Assembly (NCBI GenBank): GCA_944390615.1
Contig: CALXRJ010000154.1
Location: 1-10,121 of the forward strand
Reading direction: 5' to 3'
Length of the DNA: 10,121 bases
Source of the DNA: an uncultured Clostridia bacterium
GTDB lineage: Bacteria > Bacillota > Clostridia > TANB77 > CAG-508
Shown here: piece by piece, positions 1 to 7,705 of the stretch
Layout: every line of letters starts with the position of its first letter
How positions within the stretch are numbered: position 1 is the first letter of the stretch
Notes under the pieces: generated by a model
Told to the model about the DNA's origin: nothing
The model's database searches: none
Seen by the model: the letters and a program-made list of their open reading frames with translations, nothing else
Program-made: the position numbers and the translations under genes

Positions 1-2
1 TA

Positions 3-1424
3 AAAGAGGAAGAAGTAAAAATGTATGCTTGTGGTGTCACTGTATATGATTTAAGCCATATTGGTCATGCTAGGCAAGCCATTACTTATGCAATGATGAC
101 AAATTATTTCAGATATAGAGGGTATCATGTAACTTATGTACGCAATTACACAGATGTAGATGACAAAATTATCAAAAAAGCTAATGAACTAGGGAAAAAT
201 GCATTAGAATTTTCTAAAGAGCAAATACTGGAAACAGAAAAAGATATGAAAGCATTGCATGTTACAGATGCAGATATTAAGACAAAAGCATCTGCCTATA
301 TACCACAAATTATAAAATTTGTGGAAGAACTAATTCAAAAAGGTCATGCTTATGTAACAGACAAAGGAGATGTTTATTTTTCCGTAAAAACATTTCAAGA
401 ATATGGAAAATTATCTCACCGAAAAGTAGAAGAACTAAGAAATGGTGTACGTATAGAATTAGAAGAGGGAAAAAGAGATCCTGTTGATTTTGCTTTATGG
501 AAATCGGCAAAGCCAGGCGAAATATTTTGGGAATCTCCTTGGGGTAAAGGAAGACCTGGGTGGCATATTGAATGTTCTGCTATGGTTTTAAACACACTTG
601 GAGAAACCATTGATATTCATGGGGGAGGAAGAGATTTACTATTTCCCCATCACGAAAATGAAATTACACAAAGTGAAGCATTAACTGGTAAACCATTTGC
701 CAAATATTGGACACATTGTGGTCTTATCAAAATTAATGGAGAGAAAATGAGCAAATCACTAGGAAATTCATTATCTATAAGAGACGCTTTAGCTAAGTAT
801 AACTATGAGGTCATTAAATATGTTATGCTCTCTAAGCACTACACATCAGATATTGATATCCATGACAGTGATTTCCAACTAGCAGATGGGCATATGTACT
901 ATTTTTATAGCACCATAAAAGCAATGGAAGATTTTATTACCCAGAACGGAGGAAATGCAACAGGGGAAGTATTAGAAGACGAAATTCCAAAAACAATCTG
1001 CTCAAAATTTATTGAGGTTATGGATGATGACTTCAACTCAGCAGCTGCCATTGCCAATTTATTTACTATTTTCAAATATGGAAACAATTTAATGAAATCT
1101 GCCAATAAAACAAACAAACAGGTAGTAGCCAATACTTTAGCCAAGATGCTAGAAGACTTAAAAAATGTTTATCACATTCTAGGTTTTTTTGAACAAGAAC
1201 CAGATACATTTCTTGCAGAAATGAGAGAAAAATACCTAAAAAAATTGGCGATTGATGTCAATGAGATAAATACCCAAATCGCTAAGAGAGCAGAAGCCAA
1301 GAAAAATAAAGATTTCGAAACAGCTGACAAAATTCGAGCAGAACTTGAAAAAAAAGGCATCATATTAAATGATACAAAAGAAGGTACAGTTTGGGATTTA
1401 AAAGCCCTTTATAGCTCTCATTAA
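3..1424 (+). CDS. cysS: Cysteinyl-tRNA synthetase, 5' end outside the window
   Basis: Class I aminoacyl-tRNA synthetase that charges tRNA-Cys with cysteine in the cytoplasm. The frame is already open at position 3, and the six codons before the first ATG (position 21) encode residues like those that precede the conserved MYxCGxTVYD motif in this family. The true start therefore lies upstream and roughly 20 residues are missing. Counting from the ATG at 21: HIGH at residues 13-16; zinc ligands Cys4, Cys185 (in WHIECSAM), His210 and Glu214 (in FPHHENE); KMSKS at 242-246; then the DALR-type helical anticodon-binding region and a C-terminal domain ending in the usual ADKIRxELxxKGIxLxDTKEGTxW pattern. 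All catalytic elements are present and the C-terminus is normal. It is followed after 47 bp by the acyltransferase gene on the same strand, with no clear terminator between them. Confidence 0.97.
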   Translation, partial: KEEEVKMYACGVTVYDLSHIGHARQAITYAMMTNYFRYRGYHVTYVRNYTDVDDKIIKKANELGKNALEFSKEQILETEKDMKALHVTDADIKTKASAYIPQIIKFVEELIQKGHAYVTDKGDVYFSVKTFQEYGKLSHRKVEELRNGVRIELEEGKRDPVDFALWKSAKPGEIFWESPWGKGRPGWHIECSAMVLNTLGETIDIHGGGRDLLFPHHENEITQSEALTGKPFAKYWTHCGLIKINGEKMSKSLGNSLSIRDALAKYNYEVIKYVMLSKHYTSDIDIHDSDFQLADGHMYYFYSTIKAMEDFITQNGGNATGEVLEDEIPKTICSKFIEVMDDDFNSAAAIANLFTIFKYGNNLMKSANKTNKQVVANTLAKMLEDLKNVYHILGFFEQEPDTFLAEMREKYLKKLAIDVNEINTQIAKRAEAKKNKDFETADKIRAELEKKGIILNDTKEGTVWDLKALYSSH

Positions 1425-1471
1425 AAATAAATTTTTTAAGAAACCAAAAAAGAAGCAAGAAGGACAAAAAA

Positions 1472-1996
1472 ATGAAAAAAATAAACTACTATAAAACATA
1501 CCAAGACGATTTTGTAGAAAGCCAAGATCAAAATTATAAATTACCAGAGAATTACAAATGGATTCATACCAATCCTTTTTACAAGATTGGGGCAGAATGT
1601 TTCTATAAGATTGCCTATGGCATCAGTTTTCTTTACTGCAAAATCTTTTTACATAGCAAAATCAAAAACAAAAAAATCTTAAAAAAATACAAAAATCAGG
1701 GCTATTTCCTATATGGAAATCATACTTTACCCATAGGAGATGTCTTTATACCAGCTCATGTATCTGGAAAAAGAATTTATACCATAGCAAGTTCTGCAAA
1801 TCTAAAAGTAAAAATCATCGGAAAATGGCTGCCTATGTTAGGCATCCTTCCGATACCAAATTCTACCAAAAGGATGAAAGAATTTTTTAAAGCTATCCAA
1901 CAAAGAATCCTTGAGAAAAAATGTGTAGTCATTTATCCAGAAGCTCATGTTTGGCCATATGTACAATTTGATAGAAATATAAATGGAAGTAGGTAA
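1472..1996 (+). CDS. PlsC-type lysophospholipid acyltransferase, C-terminally truncated
   Basis: Probable membrane-associated acyltransferase of the 1-acyl-glycerol-3-phosphate acyltransferase (PlsC/LPLAT) superfamily, 174 residues. Visible motifs are the catalytic block GNHTLPIGD (His84, Asp90; five residues between them instead of the usual four), the PIPN block at 127-130 and VIYPEAHVWPY at 153-163. A hydrophobic stretch lies at about 45-60. Clostridial relatives, as I recall them, run on for some 60-80 residues after the YPEAHxWPY motif; here about 11 unrelated residues follow and then two stops (TAA TAA). The gene thus looks like a product of a 3' deletion, and its activity is doubtful. 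The start is supported by AAGGA at 1460-1464, seven bases before the ATG. It is probably cotranscribed with the next two genes, and the last codons contain the only candidate ribosome-binding sequence for the following gene. Confidence 0.8.
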   Translation: MKKINYYKTYQDDFVESQDQNYKLPENYKWIHTNPFYKIGAECFYKIAYGISFLYCKIFLHSKIKNKKILKKYKNQGYFLYGNHTLPIGDVFIPAHVSGKRIYTIASSANLKVKIIGKWLPMLGILPIPNSTKRMKEFFKAIQQRILEKKCVVIYPEAHVWPYVQFDRNINGSR

Positions 1997-2002
1997 TAAT
2001 TT

Positions 2003-2596
2003 ATGAAAGAAATATATATTGTTTTAACACATACAGGAACACTTTTATCAAGGATTATAAAAAGTTTTACAAAAGATGAATTTTCTCATGTGTCGATAGC
2101 ACTTGATATCGAACTAAAAGAAATGTACAGTTTTGGAAGGTTAAATCCTTATAATCCATTTTGGGGTGGGTTTGTACATGAATCGATTCATAAAGGAACT
2201 TTCAAAAGATTTAAAAAAACAAAAGCAAAAGTTTATGCTTTACGAATTACAGAAGAACAATACCAAAAGGTAAAAGAGAATATCGAGAAAATCAAAATGG
2301 AAAAAGACAAATATAAATTTAACATCTTTGGATTATTTGCAGCAGGATTTCACAAAAAGATGGGCAAAGAATATTCTTTCTATTGTGCAGAATTTGTAAA
2401 ATATGTGATGGAAAAAGCTGACATAAAAGTAGGATTGCCAACTGTTGTGAAACCAGAAGATTTTAAACAAATCGAAGAATTACAAGAAATCTATACGGGC
2501 TTTTTGAGAAAATATCAATATCCAAAAGTAAAATTAGTAGAGGTATTAAAAAATAATTTATTAAAATATGCACCAAAAAAAGAAGGGATTATATGA
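2003..2596 (+). CDS. YiiX-like permuted papain-fold (NlpC/P60 superfamily) protein
   Basis: A 197-residue protein resembling the circularly permuted NlpC/P60 (YiiX/YebB-like) cysteine hydrolases. The evidence is the N-terminal pattern (hydrophobic strand, then FSHVSIALD with His29) and, about 100 residues later, the FYCAEFVKYV motif with Cys128. In the permuted families the histidine precedes the cysteine in this way. No signal peptide is seen, so the protein is probably cytoplasmic or at the inner face of the membrane. The substrate is unknown; members are proposed to act on lipids, amide bonds or peptidoglycan fragments. The gene begins seven bases after the acyltransferase stop, with a weak Shine-Dalgarno (AGG inside the preceding terminal codon), and overlaps the next gene by ATGA, which suggests translational coupling. 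Its neighbours, an acyltransferase and a VTT protein, suggest a membrane-lipid context. The family call is good; the activity is inferred. Confidence 0.72.
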   Translation: MKEIYIVLTHTGTLLSRIIKSFTKDEFSHVSIALDIELKEMYSFGRLNPYNPFWGGFVHESIHKGTFKRFKKTKAKVYALRITEEQYQKVKENIEKIKMEKDKYKFNIFGLFAAGFHKKMGKEYSFYCAEFVKYVMEKADIKVGLPTVVKPEDFKQIEELQEIYTGFLRKYQYPKVKLVEVLKNNLLKYAPKKEGII

Positions 2597-3312
2597 GTAG
2601 GAAAAATAAAGTAAAATTATTTAAAATCATATTAGCTATTTTCGTTTTCTTATTAATCATAGGAATGATAGGATATTTATTTCCTGTTATGAAAAACCTA
2701 TCTACCAGAGAAGGACAAAATGCTTTTGAAAACAAAGTAGAAAATTCTGGAGTTTATGGATTATTGCTATTGTTTGGTTTGCAAGTAGCACAAATATTTT
2801 TAATCATTGTACCAGGAGAGCCAGTTGAGATTCTTGCCGGAATGTGTTATGGTGGACTATGGGGAAGCTTGTTTATTATGCTATCAGCCTGTGTTATATC
2901 GACTACCATATTTTTATTAGTTCGAAAATTTGGTAGAAGGTTTGTGTATGATTTTTGCGATAAAGAGAAAGTTGCGAAAATAGAAAATAGTAAATTGTTT
3001 CAAAATCCTAAGAAAATTGAATTAATTATGCTAATTTTATTTTTGATACCAGGAACACCGAAAGATTTGTTGGTATATGTGGCAGGTTTGTTGCCAATTC
3101 GACCAGTTCGATTTATTTTAATTTCTACTTTTGCTAGAGTTCCTTCTATTATTACATCTACTTTGGCAGGGGAAAAGCTTGCAGTGGGAGATTGGAAGAT
3201 GGGAATTCTATTATATGTGGCTATTTTGTTGGTGGTTTTGCTTATTTTGTTTATTTATAACAAGTTTGATAAGGATAAAGTGACGGAAAAGGCTATGAAT
3301 AGTTTTAAATAG
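2593..3312 (+). CDS. TVP38/TMEM64 family (VTT domain) membrane protein
   Basis: Integral membrane protein of 239 residues in the TVP38/TMEM64 branch of the DedA/VTT superfamily, a group linked to lipid scrambling or transport and envelope homeostasis. An N-terminal membrane segment lies at about 10-31. The VTT core holds PGEPVEILAG (74-83), a glycine-rich reentrant-like stretch followed by a helix (84-110), the cytosolic RKFGRRFV turn, and the diagnostic IPGTPKDLLVYVAGL (152-166). A last helix lies at about 203-222, followed by a charged tail. AAGGG at 2582-2586 sits six bases before the ATG. The start overlaps the preceding stop (ATGA at 2593-2596). The stop codon TAG (3310-3312) is also the outermost sequence of the long palindrome that follows. 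No frame damage is seen. Confidence 0.92.
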   Translation: MSRKNKVKLFKIILAIFVFLLIIGMIGYLFPVMKNLSTREGQNAFENKVENSGVYGLLLLFGLQVAQIFLIIVPGEPVEILAGMCYGGLWGSLFIMLSACVISTTIFLLVRKFGRRFVYDFCDKEKVAKIENSKLFQNPKKIELIMLILFLIPGTPKDLLVYVAGLLPIRPVRFILISTFARVPSIITSTLAGEKLAVGDWKMGILLYVAILLVVLLILFIYNKFDKDKVTEKAMNSFK

Positions 3313-3624
3313 ATTGGGGGAAGCAGTCGAAAAGCTATGATTGGGCTGGCTTGGCTATTTCTAGTAGAAGGGGGCAATATCCTTTTCTTTGATTTATCAT
3401 TGGCTCATTACATAAGTTAAGAACTTGTATGCGAATTATTTGGCACCCTTTCTGTGCTAATTCTCCTTGGGAGAATTACACGAACATTTTCCAAATAATC
3501 CGCATACAATTTCTAAACTTATTTCATTCACACAATGATAAATCAAAGAAAAGGATATTGCCCCCTTCTACTAGAAATAGCCAAGCCAGCCCAATCATAG
3601 CTTTTCGACTGCTTCCCAAATCTA
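3310..3624. repeat. About 315-bp palindrome (MITE-like or giant hairpin)
   Basis: The intergenic region between two convergent genes is one long inverted repeat. Positions 3318-3402 and 3533-3617 are perfect reverse complements over 85 bp. Outside them the match continues with one indel and one mismatch to the ends (TAGATT at 3310, AATCTA at 3624). Inside, 3403-3424 and 3510-3532 pair only partly, 3425-3443 and 3491-3509 match in 18 of 19, and the apex is a further concentric hairpin (TAATTCTCC at 3458-3466 with GGAGAATTA at 3470-3478). Both ends carry TA, which would fit a TA target duplication as in IS630/mariner-type MITEs, but no transposase is present and I do not recognise the family. 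It may act as a transcription barrier between the two genes; there is no T-tract of classical intrinsic-terminator type at either end. It contains no convincing gene. Confidence 0.93.
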
Positions 3625-4852
3625 TCTTAATAAATTCATCCAAATATCAAGAATATGACGATTCATAGAAAGAAAATTAATTTTATCCACATCCTCACTT
3701 GCAACTAAATTACATTCTGCAAGCACTTGACCATTTAGGGTATAGGTAATTTTTCCAATATTTTGCCCTTTTGCAATAGGTGCAGAAATGGTATCTTCGA
3801 TAGAAATTTCTTGTTCTATATTCACATCATTTCCTTTAGCTAGCAAAGTACCACAATCTGTTTCTGCGATAGCATTTACAGTTGGAGTAATTCCTTTATT
3901 TACGGTAACAGAAGTTATCACATCATTGGCATGAACCAAACTTTTATAGTCAAAATTAGAAAAGCCATAATCTAGCAACGTAGAAGCATTTTCAAAGCGA
4001 ACCGCAGAACTTGGTGCTTTCATAACAACTGCAATTAAACTCATATTATCTCTTGTGGCAGAAGCAGAAACATTATAAAGGGCAAGAGAAGTGGAGCCTG
4101 TTTTTAAACCGGTACAGCCATTGTAATTTCTTACTAATTTGTTGGTATTAACTAAACTAGATTTTCCGGTCACGAAGAGAATCCATATAAATCGTTGTAT
4201 AATTGGTTATTTCTGGATAATCATTTAATAATTTACGAGAAAGAATGGCAATATCGTAACTTGATGTATAATGGTCATCTTCATCAATGCCGTGACAATT
4301 TTTGTAATGGGTATCATTCATACCAAATTCTTTGGCTTTTTCATTCATCATGTTTACAAAATTTTCTTCTGTTCCGCCGATATATTCTGCAATAGCGGTT
4401 ACACAATCATTAGCTGAAACAATGCAAATCGCTTTTAACATTTCATCAACCGTTAATTGCTCAGTCGTAGATAGCCAAATTTGAGAACCACCCATAGATT
4501 CGGCATTTTCAGAGCAAGGAATTTGAGTATCATAGGTTATTTTACCTTGTGAGATTGCTTCCATAATTAAATAAATACTCATAAGTTTTGTAACACTGGC
4601 AGGTCTAAGTTTTTCATGAGAATTGTAGGAATATAGAACTTGCCCTGTAGATTGTTCAATTAAAATACAAGAACCACAATCCAAATTTAATGGGTTAGAA
4701 GTATCATCTATATGGTCAGAAGAAATATTACTAGATACTTCTTGTGTTACATCAAGGGTTGACCAAGTATAATCAGAATAAGCAGAGCAGATGGAAAGTG
4801 GAATAGTAAGCAAGAAAGATATAGCTAGTGTTATGACAAAACCTTTTTTCAT
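3622..4852 (-). pseudogene. D-alanyl-D-alanine carboxypeptidase (DacA/DacF type), split by +1 frameshift
   Basis: Low-molecular-weight penicillin-binding protein (peptidase S11) that trims the terminal D-Ala of peptidoglycan stem peptides outside the cell. The N-terminal fragment (4157-4852) has a signal peptide ending near CSAYS, the SxxK active-site motif SVTK and the SAN motif. The KTG motif (GLKTGST) lies in the second fragment (3622-4173), followed by the typical C-terminal beta domain. The frames are split at 4166-4168: reading CGG gives RDRKI and a stop at 4157, whereas skipping one C restores the family sequence RDGKSSLVN. Without recoding, the product would lack KTG and be inactive. 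Apart from this the gene looks well conserved, so sequencing error or recoding is possible. ATG at 4852 is preferred; an in-frame TTG at 4858 is closer to the GAGG and is the alternative. The stop (TAG, 3622-3624) lies in the palindrome end. Confidence 0.88.
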
Positions 4853-4978
4853 AAACAATATTACCTCATTTCTTTTTTCAACAAACGCAAAATTTAGTTT
4901 AACATCAGTTGGTTTATTGAAAAAGTTGTTTCTATCAAATTATGTTTGATATTATATATATATGAGTTAAAAAATTTT

Positions 4979-5743
4979 TTATGATAATTTAAAGATTTTT
5001 ATATACACAAAACCATCGTCACACGAAGCTGTTATTTTTATTTTTTTTCCAGTATTGTTAACAAATTTAAAATCATAAGAGCCATAAGCAACAGCAGCAT
5101 CTTTTCCTTTAGATACATAAGGAACAGAATTGCTATGTTCATGTCTTTCTGTTACATTTAATCCTTCAACTTCTAAAACAGCATTATATAAAGTACTACT
5201 AACTTGGCAATTTCCTCCGCCAAGGGCTTGTACAACTTCACCATCTTGGTAGACATCAGCTTTTTCATATCCTTTCGCACTAGTTGCTTTCCCAACCGTA
5301 TCGCAGAAAGAAAAAGTGGCACCATTATCTACGGTTGTATCATTTAAACTAGAACATGTAATGGAAATATTATTTTGTCTTTCCGAATCTTTGGTATAAA
5401 TTTTGGTTGTAAAATCAGCAATTTCAGTTTCTGTCTCTTCTTTTTTTGGCTCTGTTTCTGTCAAATTTTGAGATGAAGTATTGGTTTGATTTTCGTTTGT
5501 TTCATTTGTATTTGTATCATCTTCTTGAGCAGATTGATTTTCTACAGAAGAGTTGGTATTTTCTGTATTTGATAAATTCTCATCTAACTCGTTAGTAGCA
5601 GAAACTCTAACACCATTATACGGAAAATTATTTAAATTAGATTGATTGGAGTCTTGTTTATTTTTGGCATAATAAAAATAAACACCGATACCAATACTTA
5701 ATAAAATAAATCCAATGATTAAAAATAGATATCCTTTTTTCAA
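4979..5743 (-). CDS. VanW-domain protein with N-terminal membrane anchor
   Basis: A 254-residue surface protein. An N-terminal hydrophobic helix (about 5-25) after MKKG anchors it or serves as an uncleaved signal. A low-complexity linker rich in Asn, Thr, Glu and Ser follows (about 50-108). The VanW domain (about 110-235) carries GATFSFCDTVG, the hallmark GGGNCQVSSTLYNA (175-188), ERHEHSNSVPYV and the AVAYGSYDFKFVNNT block. VanW is found in some vancomycin-resistance clusters and widely in Firmicutes wall-associated proteins; its biochemical role is not settled. No other van genes are seen, so resistance should not be assumed. The start is TTG at 5743, five bases after GGGAGG. It lies upstream of the carboxypeptidase gene on the same strand, with a 120-bp gap that holds only A/T-rich sequence and a small hairpin (TATCAAA / TTTGATA), consistent with a shared cell-wall context. 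Confidence 0.88.
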   Translation of the reverse strand: MKKGYLFLIIGFILLSIGIGVYFYYAKNKQDSNQSNLNNFPYNGVRVSATNELDENLSNTENTNSSVENQSAQEDDTNTNETNENQTNTSSQNLTETEPKKEETETEIADFTTKIYTKDSERQNNISITCSSLNDTTVDNGATFSFCDTVGKATSAKGYEKADVYQDGEVVQALGGGNCQVSSTLYNAVLEVEGLNVTERHEHSNSVPYVSKGKDAAVAYGSYDFKFVNNTGKKIKITASCDDGFVYIKIFKLS

Positions 5744-5801
5744 AATAGCCTCCCATACTTTTTTTTATATTTTGCCCTATAAAAAATTTTTTTATACATA
5801 A

Positions 5802-5823
5802 ATATTACATTTATATTACATTT
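5802..5823. repeat. 11-bp tandem repeat in divergent intergenic region
   Basis: Two perfect head-to-tail copies of ATATTACATTT lie between the divergent VanW gene and the small membrane-protein gene. This could be a regulator site for either promoter or chance in very A/T-rich DNA. The rest of this 153-bp gap holds poly-T/poly-A runs and the plus-strand promoter. Confidence 0.5.
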
Positions 5824-5834
5824 TTTAGAAACTA

Positions 5835-5863
5835 TTGAAAATTTTGTCGAAATCATATAAAAT
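5835..5863 (+). promoter_or_regulatory. Predicted sigma-A promoter for the small membrane-protein gene
   Basis: TTGAAA at 5835-5840 and TAAAAT at 5858-5863 are separated by 17 bp. An overlapping TATAAA at 5856 gives 15 bp. This lies 34 bp before the start codon of the gene at 5897. Prediction from sequence only. Confidence 0.6.
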
Positions 5864-5896
5864 AATAAAAACAATGAAAACAAAGGAGGAAGAGGC

Positions 5897-6427
5897 ATGG
5901 AGAAAAAAAGATCAATACCACTTATATATATATTAGGAATGCCAATCATTTTTATCATAGCAAACCTTATGGCTAAATTACATATTACTATTTTAGGTTC
6001 GCCTTTATATTTTAGTGTATTATTATATCCATTAACCTATTTCATTTCAGGGTTAATCATAAAAAAATCAGATTATCACAATGCACTACGCATAATGGCA
6101 ATTTCATTAATAGCTGCTTCATTTGCACTTGTACTAGAATGGGCATTGTTTGACAAAATGAATGGCTATGTTATGATATATGCATTTATATCGTTTCTAA
6201 TTTGTCAACTTATCTTTATATATATATATGCCTTTTTAATAGAAATAGGAAAAGATACTTACATGCCAGTATTCTTATTAATAGCACTAATCAGTATTTT
6301 AGATAATGCATTTTTTGGCATATTGGTAGAAAGAGAATGTATTAGTTTATCTATCTTAATCAGAATTATTTATACAGTAGCAATTCCTGTAAAATTAGCA
6401 AAAAAACAAGTAAAAGATAAAAAATAA
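5897..6427 (+). CDS. Small six-helix membrane protein, function unknown
   Basis: A 176-residue, very hydrophobic protein with about six predicted membrane helices (roughly 8-26, 34-56, 63-84, 90-114, 122-145, 150-168), a charged N-terminus (MEKKR) and a lysine-rich C-terminal tail, suggesting both ends are cytoplasmic. The stretch SPLYFSVLLYPLTYFISGLI at 35-54 is reminiscent of the YhhQ/VUT queuosine-precursor or vitamin transporter family, but the rest is too divergent to claim this. An excellent Shine-Dalgarno (AAAGGAGG, 5882-5889) lies seven bases before the ATG. The gene has its own promoter upstream and an intrinsic terminator at its stop codon, so it appears monocistronic. It is divergent from the VanW gene and precedes carA. 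Confidence 0.8.
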   Translation: MEKKRSIPLIYILGMPIIFIIANLMAKLHITILGSPLYFSVLLYPLTYFISGLIIKKSDYHNALRIMAISLIAASFALVLEWALFDKMNGYVMIYAFISFLICQLIFIYIYAFLIEIGKDTYMPVFLLIALISILDNAFFGILVERECISLSILIRIIYTVAIPVKLAKKQVKDKK

Positions 6428-6458
6428 AAGAAATATTTGAAAAAATATTTCTTTTTTT
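6427..6458 (+). terminator. Intrinsic terminator after the membrane-protein gene
   Basis: A stem of AGAAATATTT (6429-6438) with AAATATTTCT (6443-6452), extendable by A-U pairs, has a GAAA loop and a run of seven T (6452-6458). It begins at the last base of the stop codon. It separates this gene from carA. Confidence 0.85.
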
Positions 6459-6467
6459 GTAAATTTA

Positions 6468-6502
6468 TGTTATCATAGAAAAGATAAAATATAGAAAGGT
6501 GG
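6468..6502 (+). promoter_or_regulatory. Predicted carA extended -10 promoter and ribosome-binding site
   Basis: TGTTATCAT (6468-6476) fits an extended -10 (TGn plus TATCAT). No good -35 is seen, because the upstream DNA is the preceding terminator. AAAGGTGG (6495-6502) lies seven bases before a GTG codon and decides the carA start at 6510. No PyrR-type attenuator structure is evident in the short leader. Confidence 0.5.
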
Positions 6503-6509
6503 AAAAAAA

Positions 6510-7580
6510 GTGAAAAGCTATTTAGTACTAGAAAATGGAAACATTTTTGAAGGGGAAAGAATTGGTTATGTAGCAGATACCATCTGTGAAGTCGTATTTA
6601 ATACCTCTATGACAGGCTATTTAGAAATCTTTACAGACCCTTCTTATAGTGGACAAGGAGTGGTTATGACATACCCTTTAATTGGAAATTACGGATTAAC
6701 TTTAGAAGATAAAGAATCTCGTGAACCTTGGATTCAAGCAGTATTTGTTCACGAATTAGCAGAAATGGAAAGCAACTTTAGATCCAAATTACATATTGAC
6801 AAATTTTTAAAATACAACAAAATTCCAGGACTTCAAGGAGTTAACACACGTAAACTTACCAAAGTATTAAGAGACAATGGAACAATGAGAGGAATGTTAA
6901 CAGATGACATTTCAAATTTAGCAGAAATCTTAAATAAAATCAAAAATTATCATGTCAGCAATGTTGTACAAACCGTAAGTTCAAAAACAATCTATGAAGT
7001 AGGCGAAGGAAATATCCAAATCGGCCTATTAGATTTTGGTTCAAAACAAAATATTATCAATTCACTAGTAAGAAGAGGATGTAAAGTAACTGTTCTTCCT
7101 TGTAATACTAGTTCTAAAAGTATTTTATCTAAAAATTTTGATGCAATTGTCTTATCCAATGGTCCAGGAGACCCCGAAGATAATGAAATTGCCATTCAAA
7201 CGATTAAAGAAATCTATGAAAGTAATTTTAAAGGTCCAATTTTAGGAATATGTTTGGGACATCAACTTATGGGACTCGCAACAGGAGCAAAAACCTATAA
7301 ATTAAAATATGGTCATAGGGGACCAAACCATCCGGTAAAAAATATAGAAAAAGACAGAATATTTATTACCTCTCAAAATCACGGATATGCCATAGACGAA
7401 AAAACAGTAAATCCAGAAATAGCCGTTGTTTCTGATAGGAATATGAATGATGGAACTGTAGAAGGTTTAAAATATCTAAAAAAAGATATTTATACTGTAC
7501 AATTCCATCCAGAAGCATGTCCGGGACCAGAAGATAGTAGTTATATTTTCGATGAGTTTATTGAAAGAATAAAAAAATAA
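6510..7580 (+). CDS. carA: Carbamoyl-phosphate synthase small (glutaminase) subunit
   Basis: Hydrolyses glutamine and channels ammonia to CarB for carbamoyl phosphate, feeding pyrimidine and arginine synthesis. At 356 residues it is normal for the family. The N-terminal CPSase small-chain domain (about 1-135) carries EVVFNTSMTGYLEIFTDPSY, GQGVVMTYPLIGNYG and the GLQGVNTRKLTK block. The class I glutamine amidotransferase domain (about 168-350) has the nucleophile Cys248 in GICLGHQLMG, the oxyanion-region SNGPGDPED, and the catalytic His333 and Glu335 in VQFHPEACPGPED. The start is GTG, supported by the AAAGGTGG ribosome-binding site. The gene is intact, unlike its partner carB, from which it is separated by 381 bp containing the small-gene/antisense-RNA module, an unusual distance for this operon. 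Confidence 0.97.
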   Translation: MKSYLVLENGNIFEGERIGYVADTICEVVFNTSMTGYLEIFTDPSYSGQGVVMTYPLIGNYGLTLEDKESREPWIQAVFVHELAEMESNFRSKLHIDKFLKYNKIPGLQGVNTRKLTKVLRDNGTMRGMLTDDISNLAEILNKIKNYHVSNVVQTVSSKTIYEVGEGNIQIGLLDFGSKQNIINSLVRRGCKVTVLPCNTSSKSILSKNFDAIVLSNGPGDPEDNEIAIQTIKEIYESNFKGPILGICLGHQLMGLATGAKTYKLKYGHRGPNHPVKNIEKDRIFITSQNHGYAIDEKTVNPEIAVVSDRNMNDGTVEGLKYLKKDIYTVQFHPEACPGPEDSSYIFDEFIERIKK

Positions 7581-7600
7581 ATAAAAATTGAATAAAAACC

Positions 7601-7629
7601 TTGCATTTTTTTGGAATATTGCGTATAAT
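7601..7629 (+). promoter_or_regulatory. Promoter of the candidate antitoxin RNA
   Basis: TTGCAT at 7601-7606 and a perfect TATAAT at 7624-7629 are separated by 17 bp, starting 21 bp after the carA stop. Expected start of transcription is about 7636. No open frame with a ribosome-binding site follows before the terminator, so the product is expected to be a small non-coding RNA. Confidence 0.75.
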
Positions 7630-7666
7630 AGAAATATAGAAAAGATTGACAACAATTCTTTTCATA

Positions 7667-7705
7667 TATTAGTTTTCAGTATTAAAAATTTATTAGTCAA
7701 AAACA
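7667..7705 (+). repeat. Direct repeat copy B (in the antisense RNA)
   Basis: It shares TATTAGTTTTC (11 bp), GTATT (5 bp) and TTTATTAGTCAAAAACA (17 bp) with copy A at 7842-7874, all 33 bases of copy A in order, with a 1-base and a 5-base insertion. The copies lie at the 5' regions of two facing transcription units, as DRa/DRb do in the par locus of pAD1. Confidence 0.9.

Noticed and set aside
3310..3624. CRISPR array or tandem-repeat interpretation of the palindrome
   Set aside because: There are only two arms in inverted orientation, with no repeated units separated by unique spacers and no cas genes.
3429..3668. 79-codon open frame across the palindrome apex and right arm
   Set aside because: It is made of palindrome sequence, has no ribosome-binding site and reads into the antisense of the carboxypeptidase gene. 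No family resemblance.
4979..5743. VanW gene as evidence of a vancomycin-resistance cluster
   Set aside because: No vanA/B ligase, vanH, vanX or vanRS genes are present here, and VanW domains are widespread in susceptible Firmicutes.
5740..5958. 72-codon minus-strand frame between the VanW gene and the small membrane protein
   Set aside because: It runs through A/T-rich promoter DNA and antisense to the start of the membrane-protein gene; it has no Shine-Dalgarno and low-complexity content.
7646..7674. Perfect TTGACA hexamer at 7646-7651 as a second promoter
   Set aside because: There is no acceptable -10 at 16-18 bp (17 bp gives TTAGTT). The TTGCAT/TATAAT pair just upstream is far better.
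7662..7700. A second short frame on minus starting TTG ACT AAT AAA in repeat copy B
   Set aside because: It has only 12 codons and no ribosome-binding site, and lies past the terminator of the peptide mRNA. It is explained by the repeat itself.
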